In this document: piece by piece, positions 1-8,619 of the stretch
Numbering within the stretch: position 1 is the stretch's first letter
Layout: each line of letters begins with the position of its first letter
Assembly (NCBI GenBank): GCA_026391295.1
Contig: JAPLDS010000019.1
Location: forward strand, 22,634-57,566
DNA: 34,933 nt
From: Bacteroidia bacterium
GTDB lineage: Bacteria; Bacteroidota; Bacteroidia; Bacteroidales; Prolixibacteraceae
Reading direction: 5' to 3'
Made by a program: the position numbers and the translations under genes
Notes under the pieces: model-generated
What the model was told of the DNA's origin: nothing
The model's input: the letters and a program-made list of their open reading frames with translations, nothing else
The model's database searches: none

Positions 1-1913
1 AAGGTATTATTCAGATTAAATCCGATTGACCCAGATTGACCAGAGGGAGACGTGCCATAAATTGCATTTTCATGCCTTGGATAGCGGTAACTTACTGGAA
101 GCCCTTTCTCATCAAAATATTCAATATTCTCGTACATGCCATAGGATGGCTTACTAAAGTCAGGAGATAGACTAAAGCTCAAAGTCGGAGTCATAACATG
201 CCGAACACCTGCAATTTTAGACTTAGGATTCAAAGGCATAAAATTTCCATAAATCTTTGTGGAAGCACCAAAACTAACAGCATAATCATAGTCGCGAGAA
301 AACCCATGCAGAGTATCCACGGTACTAACCATTTGTGTTTGCTGATTATATTTCTTTTGAATCTGCTGCGTATACCAACGCTCATTGTAATTTATCGAAG
401 GACTAAGTGTGATATATTTCAAAGCCTTAAACGAGGTGCTTAAAGGGATTGAGTGCTTTACACCATTTTTCCAATCCTTGAAAATATTTGAGTTCATCAA
501 TTGATTCTCTTTGGTATCGATGGTATTTTGCATATCCATCGAATAGCTTAGTCCAATTTTCTCATACCATTTCTCCTTACCTGCTCGATTCTTAAATTTA
601 AATGGGTAAATCCTAGACATGCTTAGGGTAAATTGAGGAAGGGTTAAGCTTATGGTCGTATCTCGGCTATTTTGAGAGTGGCGCATATTTCCCGATAGGC
701 TAAATGGGGAGTTCTCCCATCTTTTTGAGTAGGAAATACTTGATTGTTTGGTATTGGTCAGATAATTCTCTGAGGTCAACGCATTATTTTTATCAAATGA
801 GCTAGTCGAGAAGTTTACACTCGCATTAAAGGTCTGACTAGGACTTGACTTGGGATCCATTGAATGGCTCCATGTAATAGCAAAATCATTTTGTTTGTGA
901 AAATCCGGCAACCCCTTATCTCCAAAAACATTTTTGAAATACTGCAAGTCAAAAGAACCACTGTATTGATATCGGACTCTATAGTTTGTGTGAAGTTTTA
1001 TACCACTTGAACCCTTAGAATAAAGGTCTCCTCGAAGAGAAGCATCAAAGAAGTCGTTACCTGCAATATAATAGCCAATATCGCGAAGAAAGAAACCTCG
1101 GTTTATCTCATCGCCATAAGTTGGCATAATAAAACCTGAAGAATATTTAGGTGAATTAGGAAAAAATCCAAATGGAAGAAAAACAAAGTACAAGGGAAAA
1201 TCCTCCACCACAAGATAGGCAGGTCCTGTCACAATTTTTTTATTCGACAAGACTTTTGCTTTTGTCATCTCAAGCCAAAAGTGAGGATGTTCAGCGTCAC
1301 ATGTTGTATATCGACCATTGCGCAAGCAATAGGTGGAATCGTTCATTAGTTTGGTTTTATCACTATGAACAAAGCCACCCTGCTGTTCGGTAACAACTCC
1401 CGTTACAATCCCTTTCTTAGTTTTAAAATTATACCGAATCTCATCGGCCTCAAATTTCTGATCCCCCTGTTTAAAAATAGGCTTACCAACAATTGTTCCA
1501 GTAGAATCAGGTTTTCCAATCGCATAAACCTGATTGCTATCCCGATTCATCTCAATATAATCGGCATTTAGCTCAATATCTTTGTATTTAACATGGGCGT
1601 TTTTATACATAAAAACCTTGTTCCCAATCTTCGTTTGTGAAAGAGTGATATATCCATCAGCGGTATATTCTACCTCGGCATCAAAACCGCCACCACCGGC
1701 TGATTTAAGACTATCAACTGCAATAGTATCCGTTGAAGAGACGCGCAGGCTATCAGCAAGGAGAGACCCACGCTTATTTTTTCGCTCCGGCTTAACAACA
1801 CTCTTAGAAACAACCAAGTTTTTTTGGTTGTTTTCAGACTTTTGTCCAAATATTGATCCGTGTGCTACAAATAGTAGTGCAACAAAAAAAGATAAATATC
1901 GCAACGCGCTCAA
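1..1913 (-). CDS. lptD: LPS assembly outer-membrane protein LptD, partial (C-terminus beyond the window)
   Basis: The minus-strand frame is open from 1913 to the window edge (about 637 codons) and reads as a Bacteroidota-type LptD, the outer-membrane beta-barrel that inserts lipopolysaccharide into the outer leaflet. After a hydrophobic signal peptide (MSALRYLSFFVALLFVAHG) comes an OstA/LptA-like region (LNADYIEMNRDSNQVYAIG, FEADEIRYNFKTKKGIV). Next is the cysteine-bearing stretch YCLRNGRYTTCD and the conserved FPLYFVFLPFGFFP, then alternating polar/hydrophobic barrel strands. An in-frame stop at 1934-1932 and the lack of any ATG before the mature region force a TTG start: 1913 is preferred, 1904 is possible. 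A TACTTTTG box lies about 50 bases upstream. Family assignment is confident; the exact start is inferred. Confidence 0.93.
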   Translation of the reverse strand, partial: MSALRYLSFFVALLFVAHGSIFGQKSENNQKNLVVSKSVVKPERKNKRGSLLADSLRVSSTDTIAVDSLKSAGGGGFDAEVEYTADGYITLSQTKIGNKVFMYKNAHVKYKDIELNADYIEMNRDSNQVYAIGKPDSTGTIVGKPIFKQGDQKFEADEIRYNFKTKKGIVTGVVTEQQGGFVHSDKTKLMNDSTYCLRNGRYTTCDAEHPHFWLEMTKAKVLSNKKIVTGPAYLVVEDFPLYFVFLPFGFFPNSPKYSSGFIMPTYGDEINRGFFLRDIGYYIAGNDFFDASLRGDLYSKGSSGIKLHTNYRVRYQYSGSFDLQYFKNVFGDKGLPDFHKQNDFAITWSHSMDPKSSPSQTFNASVNFSTSSFDKNNALTSENYLTNTKQSSISYSKRWENSPFSLSGNMRHSQNSRDTTISLTLPQFTLSMSRIYPFKFKNRAGKEKWYEKIGLSYSMDMQNTIDTKENQLMNSNIFKDWKNGVKHSIPLSTSFKALKYITLSPSINYNERWYTQQIQKKYNQQTQMVSTVDTLHGFSRDYDYAVSFGASTKIYGNFMPLNPKSKIAGVRHVMTPTLSFSLSPDFSKPSYGMYENIEYFDEKGLPVSYRYPRHENAIYGTSPSGQSGSIGFNLNNT

Positions 1914-1965
1914 AACTTTTTCAAAATCAAGTTAAATTCTACTTTTGATGCAATTAAATGCTAGA

Positions 1966-1973
1966 CAAAAGTA
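1966..1973 (-). promoter_or_regulatory. Bacteroidota -7 box for lptD
   Basis: TACTTTTG on the minus strand matches the Bacteroidota sigma-ABfr consensus TAnnTTTG. It would start transcription near 1959, about 46 bases before the TTG start of lptD. A TTG at 1999-1997 is a possible -33 element, but the spacing (23) is slightly long. Confidence 0.6.
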
Positions 1974-2022
1974 GGAAAAGCAATTAGAGAAACTGACAAC
2001 ATAAAAAAATAATTTAATCTTC

Positions 2023-2030
2023 TATTTTTG
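2023..2030 (+). promoter_or_regulatory. Bacteroidota -7 box for the amidase gene
   Basis: TATTTTTG matches TAnnTTTG and ends 32 bases before the ATG at 2063. No clear -33 TTG lies 19-21 bases upstream. A second match (TACTTTTG, 1940-1947) is further from the gene. Confidence 0.55.
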
Positions 2031-2062
2031 TAGTACTATTATCAGTCTAACTGAACAAAATA

Positions 2063-3331
2063 ATGAAAAAACGATTTACTAAAAATATGAATTATCGGAG
2101 CCTACGATATTTCATACTCTTAATTGTGACTATATTAATGAACATCAGTTTATTATATAGCAAAAACAAACAATCAAAGAGTCTTGAAACCGTCGTAATC
2201 GATGCCGGTCATGGAGGCAAAGACCCAGGCACAATGACTGGGTCGAAGCGTGAAAAAGACATCACATTAGCTATTGCCTTGAACCTTGGAAATCTAATTA
2301 AAGAGAGAATACCAGGTGTAAAGGTTATTTACACCCGCCATACTGATGTTTTCATACCCCTTTTTGAACGCTCTGTAATTGCCAATAAAAATAATGCAGA
2401 TCTATTTATTTCTATTCACGTTAATTTTTGTGCAACACCATCTATCAAAGGGACAGAAACCTATGTTTTAGGGTTACACCGCACTGAGGATAACTTAAAT
2501 GTTGCAAAGAAAGAGAATAGCGCTATACTTCTTGAACAAGACTACACCACAAGATATGAAGGATTCAACCCGAATCTTTCGGAATCCTATATTATGTTTG
2601 AATTAATTCAAGATACCAATATTGAGCAAAGTGTTGAATTTGCGGGAATCATTCAGGATTCTTTTCGTAAACAGGCACAGCGTGATAGCAGAGATGTTAG
2701 ACAAGCTGGCTTCTTAGTTTTAAGAGAAAGCGCCATGCCATCCGTTTTAATCGAAACTGGTTATTTAAGCAACCCATCTGAAGCTGCCTATCTAATGTCG
2801 GACAATGGCAGAATGGCTATAGCAACATCTATTTACAATTCCTTTAAGACCTATAAAAATAAGTTTGAGTCCAGGCTAAATCAGAAAATTGCAACAAACA
2901 CAGCTGAAGTGTCTGCAGCTGTGCCTTCTGCTGAACTAGGAATCAAAAAAGAACCAGAAGCTAAACCACAGGAAGTCATTAAGGAATCAGAAGTCTTAAA
3001 GGAGCCAGAGATTATAGAGCAAAAAATCGAAAAACCTGCCAAGAGGCTTGTTGAAAAAAAGGAGATCACAACAGATCAGATCACCTATGCGGTTCAGATA
3101 GCTGCATTCCCCAAAAAACTACCCTTGAATTCTAAAATATTTAAAGGGATTCAAGATGTATCAGAATTTCAATTCGGAGGTTATTACAAATACTATTGCC
3201 TAAGCACCGAAACGCTTGCTGAGTCGAAACATAATCTTTCACAAATTCAACTTAAGATTCCAAAAGCTTTTATCATTGTCTTTAAAAATGGGGAGCCGAT
3301 TTTATTTAAAGACAGGCCTAAATCTAAGTAG
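2063..3331 (+). CDS. N-acetylmuramoyl-L-alanine amidase (Amidase_3 family)
   Basis: This is a zinc-dependent periplasmic amidase that cleaves the bond between MurNAc and L-alanine in peptidoglycan, normally during septum splitting or recycling. An uncleaved anchor or signal segment occupies residues 15-33. The catalytic domain (about 43-270) has all expected metal ligands and the catalytic glutamate: VVIDAGHGG (His50), Glu64 in KREKDITLA, SIHVN (His119) and VLIETGYLSN (Glu231). A Glu/Lys/Pro-rich linker (about 285-335) leads to a C-terminal SPOR-like domain (342-422). That domain resembles the end of the next gene product (see findings). A second ATG at 2087 (MNYRSL) is an alternative start. 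The family is certain; the C-terminal domain name is inferred. Confidence 0.93.
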   Translation: MKKRFTKNMNYRSLRYFILLIVTILMNISLLYSKNKQSKSLETVVIDAGHGGKDPGTMTGSKREKDITLAIALNLGNLIKERIPGVKVIYTRHTDVFIPLFERSVIANKNNADLFISIHVNFCATPSIKGTETYVLGLHRTEDNLNVAKKENSAILLEQDYTTRYEGFNPNLSESYIMFELIQDTNIEQSVEFAGIIQDSFRKQAQRDSRDVRQAGFLVLRESAMPSVLIETGYLSNPSEAAYLMSDNGRMAIATSIYNSFKTYKNKFESRLNQKIATNTAEVSAAVPSAELGIKKEPEAKPQEVIKESEVLKEPEIIEQKIEKPAKRLVEKKEITTDQITYAVQIAAFPKKLPLNSKIFKGIQDVSEFQFGGYYKYYCLSTETLAESKHNLSQIQLKIPKAFIIVFKNGEPILFKDRPKSK

Positions 3332-3362
3332 GCATAATTTCCATTTTTTTAAAAATCCTGTG

Positions 3363-3370
3363 TACCTTCG
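3363..3370 (+). promoter_or_regulatory. Probable -7 box for the MCE gene
   Basis: TACCTTCG differs from TAnnTTTG at one base and lies 24 bases before the ATG at 3395, in the 63-base gap after the amidase gene. The MCE gene may therefore be both co-transcribed with the amidase and separately initiated. Confidence 0.4.
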
Positions 3371-3394
3371 CAGTAAATTGTATATGATCCTAAA

Positions 3395-4654
3395 ATGAAA
3401 ATTTCAAAGCCATCGAAAATAGGAATTCTGGTAATTCTTTGCTTAACCGTTTTAATTTGGGGAATTAATTTTCTGAAAGGGAGAGATATCTTCAGAACAG
3501 AAAAAGTGTTCTACGCGAGGTATAAAAATGTGGGTGGTTTAACAGCGACTACATTAGTTACTTTAAATGGACTTAAAATTGGATATGTAAGAGAAATATA
3601 CTTTGCAGAAGATCATACAGGTGATTTAATTGTAAAGATTGCCGTACATAATAATTTCCCACTACCCAAAGGAACATCTGCTCAAATTGCTAGCAGTGAC
3701 TTTTTAGGGTCAAAAGTTGTCAAGCTTAATTTAGGTCATTCAGAGAAAATCCTTCAAGCAAATGACACGTTGAATTCTCAGATGGATGGAGACCTCATGC
3801 AGCAAGTTAATGAGCAAATTGCGCCAATCAAGGCAAAAGCTGAACGATTAATTGAAGATTTAGACTCTATAGTATCTGCAGCATCTAAATTTCTAAATAA
3901 CGATTCTCAACGCAACATCAGCGAAAGCATTCGACAGATCCATAGTACGATGAATAATCTTGAAAGCTTATCGGCAAGCCTGAATGAAATTGTAACAGGG
4001 CAAAAGAAAAACTTATCCTCTACTATTTCAAACATAAATGATATTTCTGGGAATCTTAAGACAAATTCAGGTAAGCTAGAACACATGATTACAAATTTCA
4101 GTTCATTCAGTGATTCCCTTTCAAAATTGGAGCTGAATAAAACTGTTGAACATATAAATGGATCTGTAGCTAGTCTTAATCAGATTTTAAGCAAAATTGA
4201 TACTGCAAATGGAACCATTGGTCTTTTAGTTAAGGATCCGAAACTTTATCAAAACATAACTTCATCTACTGAAAGTTTAAATCAATTGTTAGTCGATTTA
4301 CGCCGCAATCCGAAAAGATATGTTCACTTTTCTGCGATTGACTTTGGGAAGAAAACTAGCACAAACATGCCAGAAGACTCACAAATACCTGATAATGTTA
4401 AATTTAAGATTCAAATTAGCATTTCAAAGAGTTCTCTCCCACTTACAAGCCCACTATTTAAAGAAGCTGGACCAGTTTTCGAGACTAAATTAGGAGATGA
4501 TTTTTATTATTTCACGGAGGAGTTTTCATCCTATTCCAAAGTTAGAATGATTCTAAATAAGGTGCAAGATGCTTTTCCTCAAGCGCTTTTAAAGTGTTAT
4601 CAAAATGGAAAAGAAATAAGTTTTAAAAAAGTGTTAAAATTGATAAAAAAATAA
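3395..4654 (+). CDS. MCE/MlaD family lipid-transport protein with SPOR-like C-terminal extension
   Basis: MCE proteins form hexameric rings or tubes that carry lipids between membranes. Residues 9-28 form one N-terminal membrane anchor. The MCE domain follows (about 36-115, VFYARYKNVGGLTATTLVTLNG, with LPKGTSAQIASSDFLGSKVVKL). A long helical, Ser/Asn-rich coiled-coil region covers about 125-300. The final 83 residues (337-419) match the C-terminal domain of the upstream amidase in spacing and key residues. The protein is longer than ordinary Bacteroidota MlaD (about 300 residues) because of this tail. No MlaE permease or MlaF ATPase gene is adjacent, so its partners lie elsewhere. It starts 63 bases after the amidase gene. 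Confidence 0.88.
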   Translation: MKISKPSKIGILVILCLTVLIWGINFLKGRDIFRTEKVFYARYKNVGGLTATTLVTLNGLKIGYVREIYFAEDHTGDLIVKIAVHNNFPLPKGTSAQIASSDFLGSKVVKLNLGHSEKILQANDTLNSQMDGDLMQQVNEQIAPIKAKAERLIEDLDSIVSAASKFLNNDSQRNISESIRQIHSTMNNLESLSASLNEIVTGQKKNLSSTISNINDISGNLKTNSGKLEHMITNFSSFSDSLSKLELNKTVEHINGSVASLNQILSKIDTANGTIGLLVKDPKLYQNITSSTESLNQLLVDLRRNPKRYVHFSAIDFGKKTSTNMPEDSQIPDNVKFKIQISISKSSLPLTSPLFKEAGPVFETKLGDDFYYFTEEFSSYSKVRMILNKVQDAFPQALLKCYQNGKEISFKKVLKLIKK

Positions 4655-4676
4655 TTTTTTAAGTTACAATTTTAAC
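4633..4676. terminator. AT-rich inverted repeat over the MCE stop codon
   Basis: GTTAAAATTG (4633-4642) and CAATTTTAAC (4667-4676) are perfect 10-base arms. The 24-base loop contains A7 and T6 runs and the TAA stop. The stem has few G-C pairs, so termination would be weak. mRNA 3'-end protection or chance in AT-rich DNA are alternatives. Confidence 0.35.
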
Positions 4677-4981
4677 TACTTTTAACCGAGTCGAAAAAGA
4701 GAGATTTTACACTTCTTGATTTCCAAACAAAAAAACATTTTTGATTAATTTAGATTGAATTTAAAATCTGCAAAAAGCATATAATCAACAACTTGCAAAT
4801 TGCCCAGATACAACAATCTGATTATCAATTAATTAAAAAAAATAAGTCTACTGCATTGAGGCTTAACAGGATTGATTTAAACAAGGAATTTAGCATTTTT
4901 ATTGCAATTATTTTTTGCTAATCTTTGTCGAATAGAATGCAAAAAGTGAGTATTAAATATTAGTTGTGTTTATCAGTATTA
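4677..4981. other. Non-coding gap upstream of dnaA
   Basis: About 300 bases, strongly AT-rich, hold no convincing gene. I searched by eye for DnaA boxes (TTATCCACA-like) and found none, so an origin here is not supported. The sequence AATCTTTG at about 4919-4926, one mismatch from TAnnTTTG, is the best candidate dnaA promoter box, about 55 bases before the ATG. Confidence 0.5.
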
Positions 4982-6412
4982 ATGAATAGAGATCATCAAA
5001 ATATTTGGGAAAGTTGTCTTCGAGTAATCAAAGATAATGTTCTTTATATAAGCTACAGAACGTGGTTTGAACCGATTGTTCCAATAAAATTGGATCATGA
5101 CATTCTAACTATTCAAGTTCCTAGCCCATTCTTCTATGAATATCTAGAAGAGCAATATATTGATATCCTAAGAAAGACACTCCGAAAAGAATTAGGTGCA
5201 AATGCAAAATTAGAATACAGCGTTGTTGTTGACAATAATTTGAGTGCAAATAGCAAACCATATACAGTTAAGCTACCGACCAATCAGAATAACAGTTTAA
5301 ACAATAGGCCAGTCACTGCATCGGCATTTCATGATGACAACACCATAAAGAACCCGTTTGTCATTCCTGGAATTCAAAAACTAAATATTGATCCTCAGCT
5401 TAAGCAAGATAATACATTTGAGAATTTCATAGAGGGCGAATGCAATAGGTTAGCCAGAAGTGCTAGTTATGCTGTAGCCCAAAAGCCTGGTGGAACAGCC
5501 TTTAATCCACTGATGCTTTACGGAAATTCTGGTCTTGGAAAGACACATCTTGCTCAGGCCATTGGCATTGAAGTTAAAGAGCGGTTTCCAGAAAAGATTG
5601 TCCTTTACGTAAATGCAAATAAATTCCAGACTCAATTCTCAGAAGCTACTCGTAATAATAATCGGAATGACTTTCTTCATTTCTATCAGATGATTGATGT
5701 TTTGATCATTGATGATGTTCAAGAGTTTGCCGGTAAAGAAAAAACACAAGAGACTTTTTTCCATATATTCAACCATTTACATCAAACAGGAAAACAACTT
5801 ATCCTAACCTCTGACAAGCCACCTATCGAGCTTAAAGGATTAGAACAGCGTTTGCTTTCTCGATTTAAATGGGGATTAACTGCAGATCTTTCAATTCCAG
5901 ATTTTGAAACTCGAATGAATATCTTGCACAAAAAGATCTATAAAGATGGAATTGAGATACCTGAAGAGGTTCTAGAGTATATCGCTTCTCATATCACAAC
6001 TAATGTTCGGGAACTTGAAGGCGCTTTAATCTCCTTATTAGCACAGGCAACATTAAATAAGAAGGAAATTAATGTTGATCTAGCTATCAAAATGATTAAT
6101 AAGTTAGTTAAGTGTTCGGTTAAAGAGATCACTATCGATTACATCTCAAAAACAGTTTGCGACTATTTTAACTTACCGATTGATGCACTGGGAATTAAAA
6201 CAAGAAAGCGTGAAACAGTCCAGGCTCGTCAAATAGCGATGTATTTCTCTAAAAGCATGACCAAGTCTTCCCTAGCCTCGATTGGCTCACAGATCGGTGG
6301 AAAAGACCACGCAACCGTATTGCATGCTTGTCGAACCGTCACCAATCTGAAGGACACGGATAAGAATTTCAAAGTTTACCTTGACGAAATAGAAAATAGG
6401 TTAAAATATTAA
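4982..6412 (+). CDS. dnaA: Chromosomal replication initiator DnaA
   Basis: DnaA binds origin boxes and melts oriC to load helicase. The N-terminal domain has the typical IWESCLRVIKDNVLYISYRTWFEPIVP signature. A variable linker (about 85-140) leads to the AAA+ domain with Walker A GNSGLGKT (about 181-188), Walker B VLIIDDVQ and the arginine-finger region GLEQRLLSRFKWG. Domain IV carries the DNA-binding motif GGKDHATVLHACRTV (about 439-453). I chose ATG 4982 (MNRDHQNIW) because family members begin with this short lead. An in-frame TTG at 4964 would only add six residues. Length (476) is normal, and a clear terminator follows. Confidence 0.97.
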   Translation: MNRDHQNIWESCLRVIKDNVLYISYRTWFEPIVPIKLDHDILTIQVPSPFFYEYLEEQYIDILRKTLRKELGANAKLEYSVVVDNNLSANSKPYTVKLPTNQNNSLNNRPVTASAFHDDNTIKNPFVIPGIQKLNIDPQLKQDNTFENFIEGECNRLARSASYAVAQKPGGTAFNPLMLYGNSGLGKTHLAQAIGIEVKERFPEKIVLYVNANKFQTQFSEATRNNNRNDFLHFYQMIDVLIIDDVQEFAGKEKTQETFFHIFNHLHQTGKQLILTSDKPPIELKGLEQRLLSRFKWGLTADLSIPDFETRMNILHKKIYKDGIEIPEEVLEYIASHITTNVRELEGALISLLAQATLNKKEINVDLAIKMINKLVKCSVKEITIDYISKTVCDYFNLPIDALGIKTRKRETVQARQIAMYFSKSMTKSSLASIGSQIGGKDHATVLHACRTVTNLKDTDKNFKVYLDEIENRLKY

Positions 6413-6418
6413 AATATA

Positions 6419-6448
6419 CAAAGCAGACTTAACGGTCTGCTTTTTTTT
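6419..6448 (+). terminator. Rho-independent terminator of dnaA
   Basis: Stem AAGCAGAC (6421-6428) pairs with GTCTGCTT (6435-6442) around a 6-base loop, followed by a T run to 6448. It lies just after the dnaA stop. Confidence 0.88.
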
Positions 6449-6506
6449 GAAAAAAAAAAACTCATGTCTAGTCCTCGAATTAACAAAACTTAAAATATAG
6501 GTTTTA

Positions 6507-7121
6507 ATGACTGATTTGGACACTTATAAAACGATCGAAGCCCCAGCAATTGGCAGTTATAAAGAGAAAGGGTCTAAATTTCTCTCTTATGCATTTCCCG
6601 TTTCAAATGAGTCGCAGATTAAAACCATCCTCAACCGCTTAAAAAAAGAACACCATAGTGCTAGACATTATTGTATGGCCTGGCAATTAGGTACCGAATC
6701 CCAAATTTATAGAGTTAACGACGATGGGGAGCCATCCGGAACTGCGGGAAAACCTATATTTTCACAAATACAGCAACACGACTTAACCGATCTATTAATT
6801 GTAGTAGTTCGGTATTTTGGAGGTGTATTATTAGGCACGAGTCGTTTGACCATTGCCTATAAATTATCCGCAGCAGATGTGATGTTAAACGCCGTTATCG
6901 TAGAGAGAATCATCCTCGTGCCTATTGAGTTAAAGTTTAGCTACGAATCGATGAATGATCTAATGAGCTTATTAAAAGAGTTCGAACTTGAAATTAGCAA
7001 AAGTGTATTTGATATAAATTGTCAGGCGACTATCTTAGTACGGAAAAAATTAGTAAAAAGTGTAGTAGAACGACTTGCGAAACTAGATCATGTAGAAGCT
7101 GAAATTATAATAAACAACTAA
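6507..7121 (+). CDS. YigZ/IMPACT (UPF0029) family protein
   Basis: The 204-residue product is the usual length for the YigZ family. The N-terminal UPF0029 domain (about 8-120) shows the signature region HHSARHYCMAWQLG, NDDGEPSGTAGKPIFSQI and VVVRYFGGVLLGTSRL. A small C-terminal ferredoxin-like domain (DUF1949 type) follows. Eukaryotic IMPACT regulates translation through Gcn1/Gcn2, but the bacterial role is not established. It stands alone after the dnaA terminator, with no strong promoter box visible. Confidence 0.9.
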   Translation: MTDLDTYKTIEAPAIGSYKEKGSKFLSYAFPVSNESQIKTILNRLKKEHHSARHYCMAWQLGTESQIYRVNDDGEPSGTAGKPIFSQIQQHDLTDLLIVVVRYFGGVLLGTSRLTIAYKLSAADVMLNAVIVERIILVPIELKFSYESMNDLMSLLKEFELEISKSVFDINCQATILVRKKLVKSVVERLAKLDHVEAEIIINN

Positions 7122-7137
7122 TCATCAGATCTGATGA
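7122..7137. repeat. Perfect 16-base palindrome upstream of pyrB
   Basis: TCATCAGATCTGATGA reads identically on both strands. It begins immediately after the YigZ-family stop codon and ends 18 bases before the pyrB -7 box, so it covers the expected -33 region. No T run follows, which argues against a terminator. It is a candidate operator. Confidence 0.45.
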
Positions 7138-7155
7138 ATAAACGATTGGATTTTA

Positions 7156-7163
7156 TATTTTTG
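7156..7163 (+). promoter_or_regulatory. Bacteroidota -7 box for pyrB-pyrI
   Basis: TATTTTTG matches TAnnTTTG and ends 23 bases before the pyrB ATG at 7187. Confidence 0.6.
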
Positions 7164-7186
7164 TATAACTTCAAATTAATGGACTC

Positions 7187-8098
7187 ATGCAAACCAAAAG
7201 CCTAATTTCAATTACGGACTTCACCAAAGAGGAATACCTTAAGATAATGCGATTGGCTGCAGATTTTGAGGCAAATCCAGATCAAAACTTATTACAAGGT
7301 AAGGTGATTGCCACCTTGTTCTTTGAACCTTCAACACGTACTAGATTAAGCTTTGAAACAGCCATTAACAGACTAGGAGGAAAAATTATTGGATTCTCAG
7401 ACTCCTCCTCATCGAGTGTATCTAAAGGCGAAACTTTACATGACACGATTAAGATGGTCAGCAATTATGCCGATCTAATTATTATGCGTCACCCAATGGA
7501 AGGAAGTGCTAGGTACGCTTCTGAGGTTTCGAATATTCCGGTAATCAATGCGGGTGATGGCGCCAACCAACATCCATCGCAGACATTGCTCGATATGTAT
7601 TCGATCATGAAAACCCAGGGAACTTTAGACAATATAAATCTTTTCTTAGTTGGCGATTTAAAGTATGGGCGCACGGTGCACAGTTTACTAATGGCCATGC
7701 TTCAATTTGAAAATCCAATCTTTAACTTTATTGCTCCTGCAGAACTTGCAATGCCAAATGAATACAAGCTATTGCTTGCTTCAAAAGGGATTAAATACTA
7801 CGAGCACGATGAGTTTACTGACATTATAAATGCTGCAGATATCATCTATATGACACGCGTTCAAAAGGAGCGATTTATCGATCCTGTAGAATACGAAAAA
7901 GTAAAGAATATTTATATTCTAAGAAATGAGATGTTGAAAGGGACAAAGGAGAACATGCGAATCCTGCATCCTCTGCCTAGAATTAATGAAATACACACTG
8001 ATGTAGATGATAATCCAAAAGCCTACTATTTCACACAGGCCAAAAACGGTGTCTATGCTCGAATGGCCATCATCGCTCATTTATTGAATCTTAAATAA
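7187..8098 (+). CDS. pyrB: Aspartate carbamoyltransferase catalytic subunit
   Basis: This enzyme joins carbamoyl phosphate and aspartate to give N-carbamoyl-aspartate, the committed step of de novo pyrimidine synthesis. The carbamoyl-phosphate loop [13 protein letters not shown] (Ser49-Thr50-Arg51-Thr52-Arg53) is intact. So are the RHP motif (IIMRHP), the [14 protein letters not shown] stretch and the HPLPRI motif (about 261-266). Length 303 is normal. pyrI follows after 18 bases, so the two form an operon that should give the allosteric ATCase holoenzyme. A palindrome and a -7 box precede it. Confidence 0.97.
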   Translation: MQTKSLISITDFTKEEYLKIMRLAADFEANPDQNLLQGKVIATLFFEPSTRTRLSFETAINRLGGKIIGFSDSSSSSVSKGETLHDTIKMVSNYADLIIMRHPMEGSARYASEVSNIPVINAGDGANQHPSQTLLDMYSIMKTQGTLDNINLFLVGDLKYGRTVHSLLMAMLQFENPIFNFIAPAELAMPNEYKLLLASKGIKYYEHDEFTDIINAADIIYMTRVQKERFIDPVEYEKVKNIYILRNEMLKGTKENMRILHPLPRINEIHTDVDDNPKAYYFTQAKNGVYARMAIIAHLLNLK

Positions 8099-8116
8099 CC
8101 AACTCACCTTTTTGTC

Positions 8117-8569
8117 ATGGAAAAGCAACTTCAAGTAAGCGCTATTAAAGATGGCACTGTCATTGATCATATCCCTACAAAAGCTCTTTTTAAGGTCATT
8201 AAAATACTTCAGCTCGAAGAGTGCAGTCAGATGATTACCTTCGGCAATAACCTGGATAGTAAAGCAATGAAAACCAAAGCAATAATCAAGATTGCAAATC
8301 GTTTCTTTGCTGATGAAGAGGTTAATAAAATAGCTTTAGTTGCCCCTAACGCAAAGCTAAATACCATCCGTGACTATGAAGTAATTGAGAAGCGAGTAGT
8401 GAAAACACCGAAAGAGATCTTTGGAATCGTGAGCTGCTTTAATCCGAAATGCATTACAAACGTAGAAAATATTAAAACGCGTTTCGAAGTGCTATCCAAT
8501 AAGCCTATCACCATGAAGTGCTTTCATTGTGAAAAGATTACCAACGAGAATGAAATGACATATTTGTAA
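8117..8569 (+). CDS. pyrI: Aspartate carbamoyltransferase regulatory subunit
   Basis: PyrI binds nucleotide effectors and holds the catalytic trimers together through a zinc domain. The N-terminal effector domain begins KQLQVSAIKDGTVIDHIPT, the family hallmark. The zinc-binding cysteines are all present in the standard spacing at 107, 112, 135 and 138 (CFNPKC and CFHC). At 150 residues it has the usual length. It lies directly downstream of pyrB. Confidence 0.97.
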   Translation: MEKQLQVSAIKDGTVIDHIPTKALFKVIKILQLEECSQMITFGNNLDSKAMKTKAIIKIANRFFADEEVNKIALVAPNAKLNTIRDYEVIEKRVVKTPKEIFGIVSCFNPKCITNVENIKTRFEVLSNKPITMKCFHCEKITNENEMTYL

Positions 8570-8619
8570 GGCATTAGCAAACCAAATAATTCTTTCGATC
8601 TTGATCAAAATTTAATGAG

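Noticed and set aside
1172-1935. Plus-strand ORFs of 68-117 codons antisense to lptD
   Set aside because: They overlap a complete, conserved minus-strand lptD frame and show no family resemblance.
4677-4981. Chromosomal origin upstream of dnaA
   Set aside because: The gap is AT-rich, but I could find no DnaA boxes in it.
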